From Methanobacterium sp. (lineage in GTDB: Archaea > Methanobacteriota > Methanobacteria > Methanobacteriales > Methanobacteriaceae): a stretch of DNA of 10,215 nt. The notes under the pieces are model-generated. The model made no database searches. It saw nothing but the letters and a program-made list of their open reading frames with translations, and had not been told where the DNA came from. The position numbers and the translations under genes are program-made. Shown here piece by piece: positions 1 to 6,954 of this stretch; position 1 is the stretch's first letter, and each line of letters starts with the position of its first letter. The stretch spans positions 46,605 to 56,819 of the forward strand of contig PMGM01000024.1 in the NCBI GenBank assembly GCA_003158115.1, given 5' to 3'.

Positions 1-1
1 T

Positions 2-346
2 TATAGGATAGCAGTAAGAGAACAGACACATGAAAAGTCTGATATCCAGATTAGAACTGAAAAAAAACCTTTGACTACTTGGGAGCAGCAGCTTTATATA
101 ATTGAATCTCTACCAAATATAGGCCCAGTAACAGCCAGGAAACTTCTTGAAGAATTTAAAAGTGTTAAAAATGTTATTAATGCTTCAGAGAATGATTTAA
201 AAAAAGTTGAAGGGATAGGGGATAAGATAGCCAAGAGGATTTTGAGAGTTATAGATTCAGGTTTTAAAACTATTAAAAGTGAAAGATATTTAAAGTTGAA
301 AATGGATGATGATATGATTCAACAAATGGAAGAAAAAGATGAATAA
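2..346 (+). CDS. hef: Hef-like helicase/nuclease (XPF family), C-terminal part only
   Basis: This is the 3' end of a longer gene. The open frame continues to the left edge (reading YRIAVREQT at the very start), so the TTG at 71 is internal, not a start. What is visible is the C-terminal tandem helix-hairpin-helix region: first hairpin [16 protein letters not shown], second hairpin [13 protein letters not shown], then a short acidic tail. In the archaeal Hef/XPF family this (HhH)2 domain follows an ERCC4 nuclease domain and binds branched DNA and mediates dimerisation; Hef acts on stalled replication forks. The helicase and nuclease domains lie outside the window, so full-length Hef is inferred from the archaeal context and from the recalled synteny next to cdc6 in Methanobacteriales. 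A helicase-less XPF-like nuclease would have a similar tail. The stop is TAA at 344-346. Confidence 0.72.
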   Translation, partial: YRIAVREQTHEKSDIQIRTEKKPLTTWEQQLYIIESLPNIGPVTARKLLEEFKSVKNVINASENDLKKVEGIGDKIAKRILRVIDSGFKTIKSERYLKLKMDDDMIQQMEEKDE

Positions 347-433
347 TAAGTTTTAAAATAGTCAATAATTTGATTTATTCGTTTAGTATTTATTCAGATT
401 TACAAATTTTATTAAATACAATAATTTAAAAGT

Positions 434-438
434 AGGAG
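434..438 (+). promoter_or_regulatory. Shine-Dalgarno site of trmI (AGGAG)
   Basis: AGGAG, followed by TGGT, resembles the archaeal anti-16S consensus AGGAGGTGAT. It lies 8 nt before TTG 447 and overlaps the upstream in-frame GTG at 438, so it decides in favour of the TTG start. Confidence 0.7.
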
Positions 439-446
439 TGGTATAT

Positions 447-1175
447 TTGCGTATTTTGATGGATGAAAGGGGTAAAAAATATATGGTAACTGATAAAGAG
501 TTCCATACAGACTTCGGATTTATAACAGAAGAGGATATTGTTGGATCTAGTACCGGTGATGTGCTTAAAACCCATTTAGGAAGGGAATTTAAGGTTATAA
601 AACCTAATGTTAACGATTATATCGAACTTATGGAAAGGAAATGTAATATAATTCTTCCAAAGGATATTGGAATTGTGATTGCAAAAACTGGCCTTAGTTC
701 CGGATTTAAGGTTTTGGATGCTGGAACTGGTGCTGGTGCAACAGCATTGCATTTTGGAAACATTGTTGGGAAAGAAGGTAAAGTATATTCCTATGAAATC
801 CGTGAAGACTTTGCAGAAATTGCAGAACGGAACATTAAGGGGTTTGAACTTGATAATGTACAAATTAAGTGTAAGGATATAACCGAAGGCATAGATGAAG
901 ATAATTTAGATCTCGTATTTTTAGACCTTCCAAAGCCCTGGGATGTTGGAGAATATGCTAAAGAATCTCTAAAAGTTGGTGGTTATATTGCTACTTATAC
1001 ACCTTTCGTTGAACAGGTACAAATACTTCAGAAGGTGCTTAAAAAAATAGGATTTTCAGAAGTTGAAAGTTTTGAATGTATGTTTAGGGGAATTGAAGTA
1101 ACAAACAAAGGTACCAGACCAAAAACAAGAATGGCAGGGCATACAGGTTACCTCACATTCGGAAGAAAACTTTGA
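447..1175 (+). CDS. trmI: tRNA (adenine-N1)-methyltransferase TrmI (m1A57/58)
   Basis: This is an S-adenosylmethionine-dependent methyltransferase that forms 1-methyladenosine in the T-loop of tRNA; archaeal TrmI enzymes modify A58 and in some species A57. Numbered from TTG 447 (242 residues), the SAM motif I VLDAGTGAGA is at about 89-98, the acidic end of strand 2 is in YSYEIRE (E117), the motif IV-like FLDLPKPW ends at 165, and the family C-terminal signature RPKTRMAGHTGYL is at 224-236. Length fits the family. I chose TTG 447 because an AGGAG Shine-Dalgarno site (434-438) lies 8 nt upstream and the protein then begins MRILMDERGKKY, as family members do. The in-frame GTG at 438 overlaps that site and is unlikely to be the start; ATG 459 is the other option. 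The gene stands alone, 91 bp after the hef stop. Confidence 0.9.
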   Translation: MRILMDERGKKYMVTDKEFHTDFGFITEEDIVGSSTGDVLKTHLGREFKVIKPNVNDYIELMERKCNIILPKDIGIVIAKTGLSSGFKVLDAGTGAGATALHFGNIVGKEGKVYSYEIREDFAEIAERNIKGFELDNVQIKCKDITEGIDEDNLDLVFLDLPKPWDVGEYAKESLKVGGYIATYTPFVEQVQILQKVLKKIGFSEVESFECMFRGIEVTNKGTRPKTRMAGHTGYLTFGRKL

Positions 1176-1231
1176 ATATATTAATATGAAAGATGTTAGA
1201 AAGAATAATTAATTATGTAAATTTTAAATAA

Positions 1232-1239
1232 TTTATAAA
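1232..1239 (+). promoter_or_regulatory. Candidate TATA box of pyrB
   Basis: TTTATAAA-type sequence (ATTTATAAAT, 1231-1240) about 30 bp before the pyrB Shine-Dalgarno site. The usual archaeal TATA-to-start spacing would place transcription initiation near 1258-1264, giving a very short leader. The surrounding DNA is AT-rich, so this is tentative. Confidence 0.4.
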
Positions 1240-1269
1240 TAAATTCGAACTTAATTTATAGGTGTTTAA

Positions 1270-2196
1270 ATGGTTTTTGATCAAAAAAATATTATTTCTA
1301 TCAGTGATTTTAGTAAAGATGATATAGAATACATCTTAAGACTTTCAGAGAAGATGGAACCAATAGCACGGTCTAAAAAAAGGTCCAATGTCCTTTCAGG
1401 AAAGATACTAGGAATGTTATTTTATGAACCATCTACACGAACAAGATTATCCTTTGAAGCTGCTATGAAACGCTTAGGAGGCAGTACTATAGGGTTTGCA
1501 GAGGCAAATGTAAGTTCAGCAACTAAAGGAGAAAATTTAACAGACACCGTAAAAATAGTAGCAGAATATTCTGATGCAATTGTAATAAGACATAATATGG
1601 AAGGTACAGCACGTTTTGCAAGTAGTGTTGTCGATGTACCAGTTATAAATGCCGGTGATGGTGCTGGTCAACATCCAACCCAAACATTATTGGATCTATA
1701 TTCTATGAAAAGGTTACTTGGTAGAATTGATGATCTACATGTGGCCCTTATCGGGGACCTTAAATATGGTAGAACTGTTCATTCACTGGCATATGCTTTG
1801 GCAATGTTTGATGTGAAAATGAGTTTTGTATCCCCACCTGAATTAGAAATGCCAAGAGGAATAGTACACGATTTGAATAAAGTAGGAGTCTCTGTAAATG
1901 AGACTAATGATATTCACAGCGTTTTAGAGGATACAGATGTTTTATATGTCACACGAATACAAAAAGAAAGGTTTCCTGACCCTGAAGAATATGCAAAAAT
2001 AAAAGGGGCTTATATGATTGATAAAGCTCTGCTTGAAGATAGTGATCTTATTGTAATGCATCCTCTTCCTAGGGTTGATGAAATATCATACGATGTTGAT
2101 AACACCAAGTATGGAAAATATTTTGAACAAGCATTTTATGGTGTTCCTGTACGTATGGCTCTATTAAAATCAATAATAGAAAGTTATGAAAAATAA
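1270..2196 (+). CDS. pyrB: Aspartate carbamoyltransferase catalytic subunit
   Basis: Cytoplasmic enzyme of de novo pyrimidine synthesis: carbamoyl phosphate plus aspartate gives N-carbamoylaspartate. The 308-residue length is normal for the catalytic chain. The carbamoyl-phosphate loop STRTR is at 55-59, the SATKGE loop (K86) at 83-88, the RH pair at 107-108, HPTQ at 135-138, the R168 region [11 protein letters not shown], aspartate-side residues R229 and Q231 in VTRIQKERF, and HPLPR at 264-268, so the active site looks complete. The HPTQ and VTRIQKERF signatures favour aspartate over ornithine carbamoyltransferase. The start ATG follows AGGTG at 1260-1264 with a 5-nt gap. The regulatory subunit gene pyrI is not next to it in this window. 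The gene converges with cdc6, with only 60 bp between the stops. Confidence 0.96.
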   Translation: MVFDQKNIISISDFSKDDIEYILRLSEKMEPIARSKKRSNVLSGKILGMLFYEPSTRTRLSFEAAMKRLGGSTIGFAEANVSSATKGENLTDTVKIVAEYSDAIVIRHNMEGTARFASSVVDVPVINAGDGAGQHPTQTLLDLYSMKRLLGRIDDLHVALIGDLKYGRTVHSLAYALAMFDVKMSFVSPPELEMPRGIVHDLNKVGVSVNETNDIHSVLEDTDVLYVTRIQKERFPDPEEYAKIKGAYMIDKALLEDSDLIVMHPLPRVDEISYDVDNTKYGKYFEQAFYGVPVRMALLKSIIESYEK

Positions 2197-2202
2197 TAAT
2201 TA

Positions 2203-2229
2203 TTTTTTTTATTTAATTTATTAATTAAA
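2203..2229 (+). terminator. Oligo-T tract and AT hairpin between pyrB and cdc6
   Basis: Seven bases after the pyrB stop is a run of eight T (2203-2210), the typical archaeal intrinsic termination signal. It is followed by a perfect AT-only inverted repeat, TTTAATT (2212-2218) and AATTAAA (2223-2229), with a 4-nt loop. The opposite strand has T-rich runs (reading TTTTTATTTT over 2227-2236) that could end cdc6 transcription. The position between two convergent stops supports a bidirectional terminator. Confidence 0.55.
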
Positions 2230-2256
2230 ATAAAAATGGACTAGATAGATATTATA

Positions 2257-3405
2257 CTATCCATTCCATATCGCATCTTCAAGCAGTCCCATTTCACACT
2301 GAAGATCAATAATATTAGTTCTTCCCTTTCCCCTACCTCTTGAAATTGTTTTAGTCGATATAAGACCTAACATTTCCAGCTCGTTAATAAAGTCAAATAT
2401 TCTTCTGTAGGACACAGAATCACCTTTAGAAAATTCTTTATATACTTCATAAAGTCTTCCAGATGTTATCTCTTCTTTTTCTTTTGTTAAATACAATATT
2501 GATTCTAAAACTTTTTGTTGCTGACTTGGAAGGGTCATTACAATATCTGTAACTTTATTATGTTCTATGTAATCTTTAGCTTCACGCACATAGTTTTCAA
2601 AAACAGTTTCAGAAGCTTTTTCGTCTGCTAGTTCGCCTGATGTACGTAATAAATCTAAAGCATACCTAGCATCCCCCTCTTCTTTAGCAGCTAGTGCCGC
2701 GCAGAGAGGTATAACATCATTATTGAGTACATCATCCTTAAATGACATTTGAGACCTTTCATGTAGAATATCTACTAATTGTTGAGCATTGTAAGGTGGG
2801 AAAACAATCTCCCTGTCACGTAGGCTGCTTCTAACTCGTGGTTTAATGAATTGTTTAAAATCAACAAAGTTACTTATAGATGCAATTGAAACATTATCCG
2901 TTCTTGTTAATGTATAAAGAAGACCATCACCATCATTTTTTAATAAAATATCAACTTCATCAAGTATAATTATTAAGATAAGATCTTTGCCAAAAACATT
3001 TTTCTTGAAAAGATCACGGAAGGCATGAATTACTTCTGCTTTAGTCCATCCTCTATAAGGAACATCACGACCCATTTGTTGGCATAAACGGGCTATTACT
3101 TGGTATTCCGTTGTATAGTCCGTACACCGAATATATTCTACCCTAACATTAACTTTTTTTTCCTTTGAAATTTGTTCTAATTGTTTTCTTGCAAATTTGG
3201 CTACAGCTGTTTTACCAGTACCTGTTTTACCATATATCGTGACATCAGGAGGAGTAACACTACTTAAAGCCTCAATCCAATATTTTGCAACAGATTTTAT
3301 TTGTTCTTCACGATGAGGTAATTTTTCAGGTAGGAATCTATGATCCAAATATTTTTTGCATTTAAAAACCGTCTTTTTTTCGCCCAATTCTTCGAATATA
3401 TTCAT
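2257..3405 (-). CDS. cdc6: Orc1/Cdc6 replication initiator (AAA+ ATPase with winged helix)
   Basis: Archaeal origin-recognition protein that binds repeat boxes at the origin and takes part in loading the MCM helicase. It has 382 residues, usual for the family. The N-terminal HREEQI element is at 31-36, Walker A GKTGTGKT at 59-66, Walker B LDEVD at 148-152, sensor 1 ending in N179 (SIASISN), and sensor 2 GDARYALD at 244-251 (R247). From about 290 to the end is a winged-helix DNA-binding domain whose wing carries basic RGRGKGRT. All ATPase motifs are intact. It is read leftward, away from the repeat-bearing region, with its start 173 bp from the first repeat. This matches the common archaeal pattern of an Orc1 gene beside the origin it recognises. 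The start ATG has only a weak site upstream (AGTGGTAG). Confidence 0.96.
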   Translation of the reverse strand: MNIFEELGEKKTVFKCKKYLDHRFLPEKLPHREEQIKSVAKYWIEALSSVTPPDVTIYGKTGTGKTAVAKFARKQLEQISKEKKVNVRVEYIRCTDYTTEYQVIARLCQQMGRDVPYRGWTKAEVIHAFRDLFKKNVFGKDLILIIILDEVDILLKNDGDGLLYTLTRTDNVSIASISNFVDFKQFIKPRVRSSLRDREIVFPPYNAQQLVDILHERSQMSFKDDVLNNDVIPLCAALAAKEEGDARYALDLLRTSGELADEKASETVFENYVREAKDYIEHNKVTDIVMTLPSQQQKVLESILYLTKEKEEITSGRLYEVYKEFSKGDSVSYRRIFDFINELEMLGLISTKTISRGRGKGRTNIIDLQCEMGLLEDAIWNG

Positions 3406-3454
3406 TCTACCACTTATTCCATTTTATAAAAAAATCAATAAAGTATAGTATTAG

Positions 3455-3473
3455 TGAATATTTTAAATATTCA
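3455..3473. promoter_or_regulatory. Perfect 19-bp palindrome upstream of cdc6
   Basis: TGAATATTTTAAATATTCA has two exact 9-bp arms around a single T. It lies 50-68 bp upstream of the cdc6 start codon, between the gene and the first origin repeat, where a promoter-proximal operator would sit. It is AT-rich and no regulator family is recognised from it, so the role is inferred from position and symmetry only. Confidence 0.4.
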
Positions 3474-3577
3474 TGATATTAATTTGCATTTAATAAATCA
3501 TTTAATATAGGACTTTTTATAAGAAAAGACCTATCTTTCATAGTTATTGAAATGAGTTTTTCATTAGCATTGGGAAT

Positions 3578-3600
3578 GAGAGGTACATTTCAAGTGTAAA
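3578..3600 (+). repeat. Origin box R1 (outer left, TTTCAA variant)
   Basis: A full-quality copy beginning GAGAGGTAC and ending TTTCAAGTGTAAA. The AT-rich TGTAAA end faces the origin core. This is the repeat nearest cdc6. It is expected to bind Orc1/Cdc6. Confidence 0.85.
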
Positions 3601-3629
3601 AATTTTTATTAAATTCGCACCAAAAAATT

Positions 3630-3652
3630 TCAAGATGTATTTCAAGTGTAAA
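3630..3652 (+). repeat. Origin box R2 (outer left, TTTCAA variant)
   Basis: Inner half TATTTCAAGTGTAAA is conserved; the outer half has diverged (TCAAGATG in place of GAGAGGTA). It starts 52 bp after R1, close to five helical turns. Confidence 0.78.
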
Positions 3653-3680
3653 AATGTTAAAATTACATTCATGATAAACT

Positions 3681-3703
3681 GAGAGGTGCATTGCAAGTGT
3701 AAA
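3681..3703 (+). repeat. Origin box R3 (inner left, TTGCAA variant)
   Basis: GAGAGGTGCA followed by TTGCAAGTGTAAA, starting 51 bp after R2. It carries G in place of the T of R1 and R2, making a TTGCAA dyad at the centre. Confidence 0.85.
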
Positions 3704-3733
3704 CTTTAAAATATCATTGAAGAAATTATGAGT

Positions 3734-3756
3734 GAAAGGTACATTGCAAGTGTAAA
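3734..3756 (+). repeat. Origin box R4 (inner left, TTGCAA variant)
   Basis: GAAAGGTACA followed by TTGCAAGTGTAAA, starting 53 bp after R3. It is the last left-hand box and forms the left edge of the AT-rich core. Confidence 0.85.
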
Positions 3757-4436
3757 TAGTATTCAGTGAAATGTTTGTATTATAGTTTTCGTGTTTTTCA
3801 TAAAAAAAATATAATGTAGATATGATATTGTAAATTTTTGATTTCGCGGCTTTATCATTAAATGTTTTCTAAAATTCAATAAATATATAAAAAAACAATT
3901 TGATCAAGATTTAAATTAATTTAAAAAATTGAGAATACAATTAATGTGTTATAATATTACATTTAATGTTTAAATATCTGCTTAAATCTATTTTTACTCC
4001 AGATAAATAATTTTATTCTAATTTTAAATAAATTAATTTGAGAAAACTAAAAATTTTTTTTAAAGAAGTTATGTATAATGTATTTTTAATCTTAAGTTCT
4101 TATTTTATAGATCTATTTATATAGTAATAAATACAATTAAATTTCAATATAATTAAAAATTTTAAATATATAATATAAAAATATATAATAATAAAAATTC
4201 AGTAAAAAAATCTATACTTATTTTAAAATTTAATTATTATAAAAATCATTAATTCTTTTCATTTTAAGAAGCTTTAAATTGAAAAAATAGACTTTTTATT
4301 CATTTACAGATTTTTTTTTTAAAATATGAACAATTGTACTTGAATATATGATTATTTCCAATTATATCAAATTTTTTTTCAAATAATCATGAAAATAAAT
4401 TTAATACTGAATGATTTATGTTAAAAAATATACATT
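3757..4436. other. AT-rich origin core, candidate duplex-unwinding region
   Basis: 680 bp between the two facing box arrays, almost entirely A and T. It has oligo-T runs of eight at 4054-4061, ten at 4311-4320 and eight at 4372-4379, a 16-bp palindrome TTTAAATTAATTTAAA at 3910-3925, and an inverted repeat with 10-bp arms at 4348-4357 and 4381-4390. One small GC island, CGCGGC (3845-3850), stands out. No plausible ORF or RNA gene was seen. Low duplex stability makes it the natural melting site, but which part opens cannot be told from sequence alone. Confidence 0.65.
4348..4390. repeat. Inverted repeat in the origin core, 10-bp arms
   Basis: ATGATTATTT (4348-4357) is the exact reverse complement of AAATAATCAT (4381-4390), with a 23-nt spacer containing T8. 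It sits 46 bp from the first right-hand box. It could be a cruciform, a protein site, or chance in AT-rich DNA. Confidence 0.5.
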
Positions 4437-4459
4437 AATACACTTGCAATATACCTTTA
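4437..4459 (-). repeat. Origin box R5 (inner right, TTGCAA variant)
   Basis: Inverted copy containing TACACTTGCAATATACC; the final CTCTC is degenerate (TTTA). It is the right edge of the core and mirrors R4. Confidence 0.8.
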
Positions 4460-4507
4460 AAAATTTTCAAATTTTATATTTTTCTTTTCACTAATCAAAG
4501 TTAAAAA

Positions 4508-4530
4508 GTTACACTTGCAATGTACCTCTC
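4508..4530 (-). repeat. Origin box R6 (inner right, TTGCAA variant)
   Basis: TTACACTTGCAATGTACC followed by TCTC is the best-preserved inverted copy, nearly the exact reverse complement of the left-hand consensus. It starts 71 bp after R5, about seven helical turns. Confidence 0.87.
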
Positions 4531-4558
4531 ACATTTATTTCAAGATATGGATCTGATA

Positions 4559-4581
4559 ATTACATTTGAAATGTATCTCAC
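4559..4581 (-). repeat. Origin box R7 (outer right, TTTCAA variant)
   Basis: TTACATTTGAAATGTATC, 51 bp after R6. It has T in place of C in ACACTTG, so it may bind more weakly. On the opposite strand it reads TTTCAA, like R1 and R2. Confidence 0.75.
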
Positions 4582-4630
4582 ATTAGGAAAATTTTTAATC
4601 CATTTTTTGAAATTTTTAAAAACAATTTTT

Positions 4631-4653
4631 TTTCCACATGAAATGCATCTCTC
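4631..4653 (-). repeat. Origin box R8 (outer right, degenerate TTTCA variant)
   Basis: TTTCCACATGAAATGCATC followed by TCTC, 72 bp after R7. The outer end ATCTCTC is conserved, but the ACTTG core reads ACATG. It is the most diverged box yet keeps the register and orientation. Confidence 0.65.
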
Positions 4654-4790
4654 ATCCATTTATTCAACAAAATTATCCACACTATTTTAAAGGTTTAAAT
4701 TATATTGACAATTAAGCTAATTATAAAATAAAATTATAAACCTATCTTTCGATCTTAAAGAAAATATAATACATTAAAAAGGTTTTTTTC

Positions 4791-5735
4791 ATGGGCCCAT
4801 TATCAATTCTTACTATTATTTTTATAGCAGTTGTAATAGACTTATTATTCGGCGAATTACCAACAAATATCCATCCTGTTGTATTTATAGGACGAATCAT
4901 TGAAATTTTTAAAAAATTAAAGGAAAGATATTCCCTTATTAATACAAGAATTGCTGGAGCTTTTCTAACTATATTCCTAATAATCTTGTTATCTTGGATT
5001 TTTGCATTTATTATTTGGATTTTTAAGTTTAATAATTTGTTAATGATAATTATCTCATCCATACTCCTCTCTACTACCTTTTCAATAAAACTTTTAATAA
5101 ATTCTGCAGATAACGTTAAGATAGATATTAACCATGATATTGATAATGCCCGGAAATCTGTTTCATATCTTGTTAGTAGAGATACAAGTCAATTATCATA
5201 TGAAAAAATAATTTCAGCGGTTATAGAAACTTTAACAGAAAATATCACAGATTCTGTTGTTTCTCCAATTTTTTATACATTCATATTAGGTGTTCTAGGT
5301 GGAATTGCATACCGAGTTGTTAATACACTCGATGCAATGATAGGTTATAAAAATCCTAAAAATATCAATATTGGATGGTTTCCTGCAAAATTAGATGATA
5401 TTCTAAATTATTTGCCTGCTAGAATTACTGGTATTTTAATTATTATGGCCGCGTTTATACTCAGACTGAACTGGCGTAATTCGTATAAAATAATGTTTAG
5501 AGATGCTAAAAAAACACCTAGTCCTAATTCAGGATATCCTATGGCAGCAACAGCCGGTGCTTTAGGTATACAGCTCATAAAGCCTGGATGCTATACATTA
5601 GGTGATCCAATTAACAATTTAAAATCTGAAACTATTACAGAAACAATTAAACTAACAAAAATCTCTATTATCCTATTTTTTATAGTTTCAATGTTTTTAT
5701 TTTTAATATTTATTATTTTGCTTGCAAATCTTTGA
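4791..5735 (+). CDS. cbiB: Adenosylcobinamide-phosphate synthase, membrane protein
   Basis: CbiB/CobD catalyses attachment of the aminopropanol (phosphate) arm to adenosylcobyric acid in cobamide synthesis, at the cytoplasmic membrane. The 314 residues are normal for the family. The N-terminal signature DLLFGELPTNIHPVVFIGR spans about 17-35. Family blocks follow: SYLVSRDTSQLS (125-136), ETLTENITDSVVSPIFY (146-162), RVVNTLDAMIGYKN (175-188) and PSPNSGYPMAATAGALG (243-259). Hydrophobic segments lie at about 5-19, 56-78, 82-98, 156-174, 212-224 and 288-312. The start ATG has a modest AAGGT site 7 nt upstream (4779-4783). The gene reads away from the origin, and cbiG follows 86 bp later, so co-transcription is likely. 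The complementary-strand frame over its 5' end is a shadow. Confidence 0.94.
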   Translation: MGPLSILTIIFIAVVIDLLFGELPTNIHPVVFIGRIIEIFKKLKERYSLINTRIAGAFLTIFLIILLSWIFAFIIWIFKFNNLLMIIISSILLSTTFSIKLLINSADNVKIDINHDIDNARKSVSYLVSRDTSQLSYEKIISAVIETLTENITDSVVSPIFYTFILGVLGGIAYRVVNTLDAMIGYKNPKNINIGWFPAKLDDILNYLPARITGILIIMAAFILRLNWRNSYKIMFRDAKKTPSPNSGYPMAATAGALGIQLIKPGCYTLGDPINNLKSETITETIKLTKISIILFFIVSMFLFLIFIILLANL

Positions 5736-5821
5736 ATAGTTCTATAATAAAAAACATAATTAAAACAGGGATAAACTATTAAATTTAATAATAAAAGAAT
5801 CTAACATCTTGAAGTGATAAA

Positions 5822-6814
5822 ATGAAAATAGCGATAATAAGTATAACACAAAATGGTAAATCGCTTGCAATGGACATTTCAAGTGCTCTTAAAGAGGATC
5901 CAACAGTAATCAAAGTTGATTTATTCCATAAAAATGTTAAACAGAATATAAAATCTATATTCCATTCCTATAATTGTATTATAGGTATTATGGCAACGGG
6001 TATAATGATTCGAAATATCTGTTCGTTGATAAAAAATAAAAAAGACGATCCTGCAGTTTTAATCATTGATGAAAAGGGTCAACATATTATCAGTCTTCTT
6101 TCAGGACATTTAGGTGGTGGAAATGAATTATCAAACAAAATCGCCAATCTAATCCACAGTGAATCTGTTATTACAACAGCGACAGATCTAAACAATAAAT
6201 TAGGGGTAGACTGCCTTGCAAAGAAATATTACTTGAAGATTGATGATATTTCTAAGGTTAAAAACATAAATTCAGCATTATTAAACAATCAAATGGTGCA
6301 AATAGCTATTAATTCTAAATATAAATTCATTTGGGAAGATTTGGATATTAAAAAATCTTATGATAAGATCAAGAATAAATCAGATGATATAACAGTATCA
6401 AATGGTTCTGTAACTATTCATTTAAAGCCGAAAAAAATAGTTGTGGGATTAGGATCTAGAAAGAATATTGAAACAAATTCAGTTGTCGATGCTGTTAAAT
6501 CTGCTTTAAAGATACTTAATTTACCTATCGAACGTATTGATTTACTTGCGACTGGAGATATGAAAGAGAAAGAAATTGGAATAATAAATGCTGCAGAAGA
6601 GCTAGGTCTACCACTTGAAATTGTTCCAACTAAATTAATTAAAGATTTCAAAAATGATGATATTACTTATTCAGATTTCGTAATTGAAAAATTTGGCTTG
6701 CCCGGTATATGCGAACCATCTTCATTAATAGCTGCAGGTGAAGATTCAAATTTAATATTCAAAAAAACCCCTTATAATGGTGTTACTGTGGCAGTAGCAG
6801 TATCTAAAAATTAA
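5822..6814 (+). CDS. cbiG: Cobalt-precorrin-5A hydrolase
   Basis: CbiG opens the lactone of cobalt-precorrin-5A and releases the C2 fragment as acetaldehyde in the anaerobic cobalamin pathway. The protein has 330 residues and the usual two halves. The N-terminal domain has IIGIMATGIMIRNI (53-66) and the glycine-rich HIISLLSGHLGGGNELSNKIA (88-108). A less conserved linker follows. The C-terminal CbiG domain begins KIVVGLGSRKN (204-214), then LLATGDMKEKEIGI (241-254) and FGLPGICEPSSLIAAG (291-306). ATG 5822 is preceded by a GTGAT site at 5814-5818. It probably shares a transcript with cbiB. The pathway partner cbiH begins at 10079, separated by unrelated genes, so the cobamide genes here are clustered but interrupted. 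Confidence 0.95.
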   Translation: MKIAIISITQNGKSLAMDISSALKEDPTVIKVDLFHKNVKQNIKSIFHSYNCIIGIMATGIMIRNICSLIKNKKDDPAVLIIDEKGQHIISLLSGHLGGGNELSNKIANLIHSESVITTATDLNNKLGVDCLAKKYYLKIDDISKVKNINSALLNNQMVQIAINSKYKFIWEDLDIKKSYDKIKNKSDDITVSNGSVTIHLKPKKIVVGLGSRKNIETNSVVDAVKSALKILNLPIERIDLLATGDMKEKEIGIINAAEELGLPLEIVPTKLIKDFKNDDITYSDFVIEKFGLPGICEPSSLIAAGEDSNLIFKKTPYNGVTVAVAVSKN

Positions 6815-6909
6815 TTAATAATAAATATAACAAATATATATTTAACATTCCATAACTTTTTTAATCAGAAGATATAAAAATACATGGATATAACTTACAA
6901 TACTATTAC

Positions 6910-6918
6910 TATAAATTT
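6910..6918 (+). promoter_or_regulatory. TATA box of the UPF0147 gene
   Basis: TATAAATTT lies about 40 bp before the start codon. Normal archaeal spacing would start transcription near 6938-6942, just upstream of the GGAGG at 6943-6947. The independent promoter suits a small gene placed 140 bp after cbiG. Confidence 0.5.
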
Positions 6919-6954
6919 AAATGTTACATTCAACTTAAAAATGGAGGCTGAATT

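Larger units (their letters stand above)
3406..4790. other. oriC: Putative chromosomal replication origin (oriC)
   Basis: A 1385-bp non-coding, very AT-rich region between divergent cdc6 (-) and cbiB (+). It contains eight copies of a 23-bp element, four in one orientation at 3578-3756 and four inverted at 4437-4653, facing each other across about 680 bp. The common core GGTACATTKCAAGTGTAAA resembles, from memory, the repeats bound by Cdc6-1 at the Methanothermobacter origin. I see no credible protein gene, tRNA or rRNA inside. Origin function is inferred from repeats, AT richness and adjacency to the initiator gene; a regulatory region alone would not explain eight symmetric boxes. Confidence 0.88.

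Noticed and set aside
576..863. Open frame of 95 codons on the minus strand inside trmI
   Set aside because: It overlaps a convincingly identified gene, has no ribosome site and no recognisable protein features; a shadow frame.
3421..3430. TTTATAAA just upstream of cdc6 as its TATA box
   Set aside because: Its centre is about 21 bp from the start codon, which would place transcription initiation inside the gene; the true promoter is probably further upstream.
4333..4355. Possible ninth origin box around TTGTACTTGAATATATG, 104 bp left of R5
   Set aside because: Only the ACTTGAA core and a few other positions match, about 9 of 23. The spacing of twice 52 bp is suggestive, but the match is near chance in this composition.
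3578..4653. CRISPR array
   Set aside because: The repeats are present in both orientations, diverged, with a 680-bp gap and no spacer-like unique inserts of uniform length, and no cas genes are nearby; they fit origin boxes beside cdc6.
4742..5062. Minus-strand open frame over the 5' part of cbiB
   Set aside because: Low-complexity I/K/N-rich translation complementary to cbiB membrane segments; cbiB is clearly the real gene.
5735..5780. 7-bp inverted repeat AATAGTT / AACTATT after cbiB as terminator
   Set aside because: Loop of roughly 40 nt, short AT-rich arms and no T tract; too weak to call.
5876..5888. ACATTTCAAGTGC within cbiG, matching part of the origin box
   Set aside because: It lies inside a coding region, lacks the GAGAGG and TAAA ends, and has no neighbouring copies; treated as coincidence.
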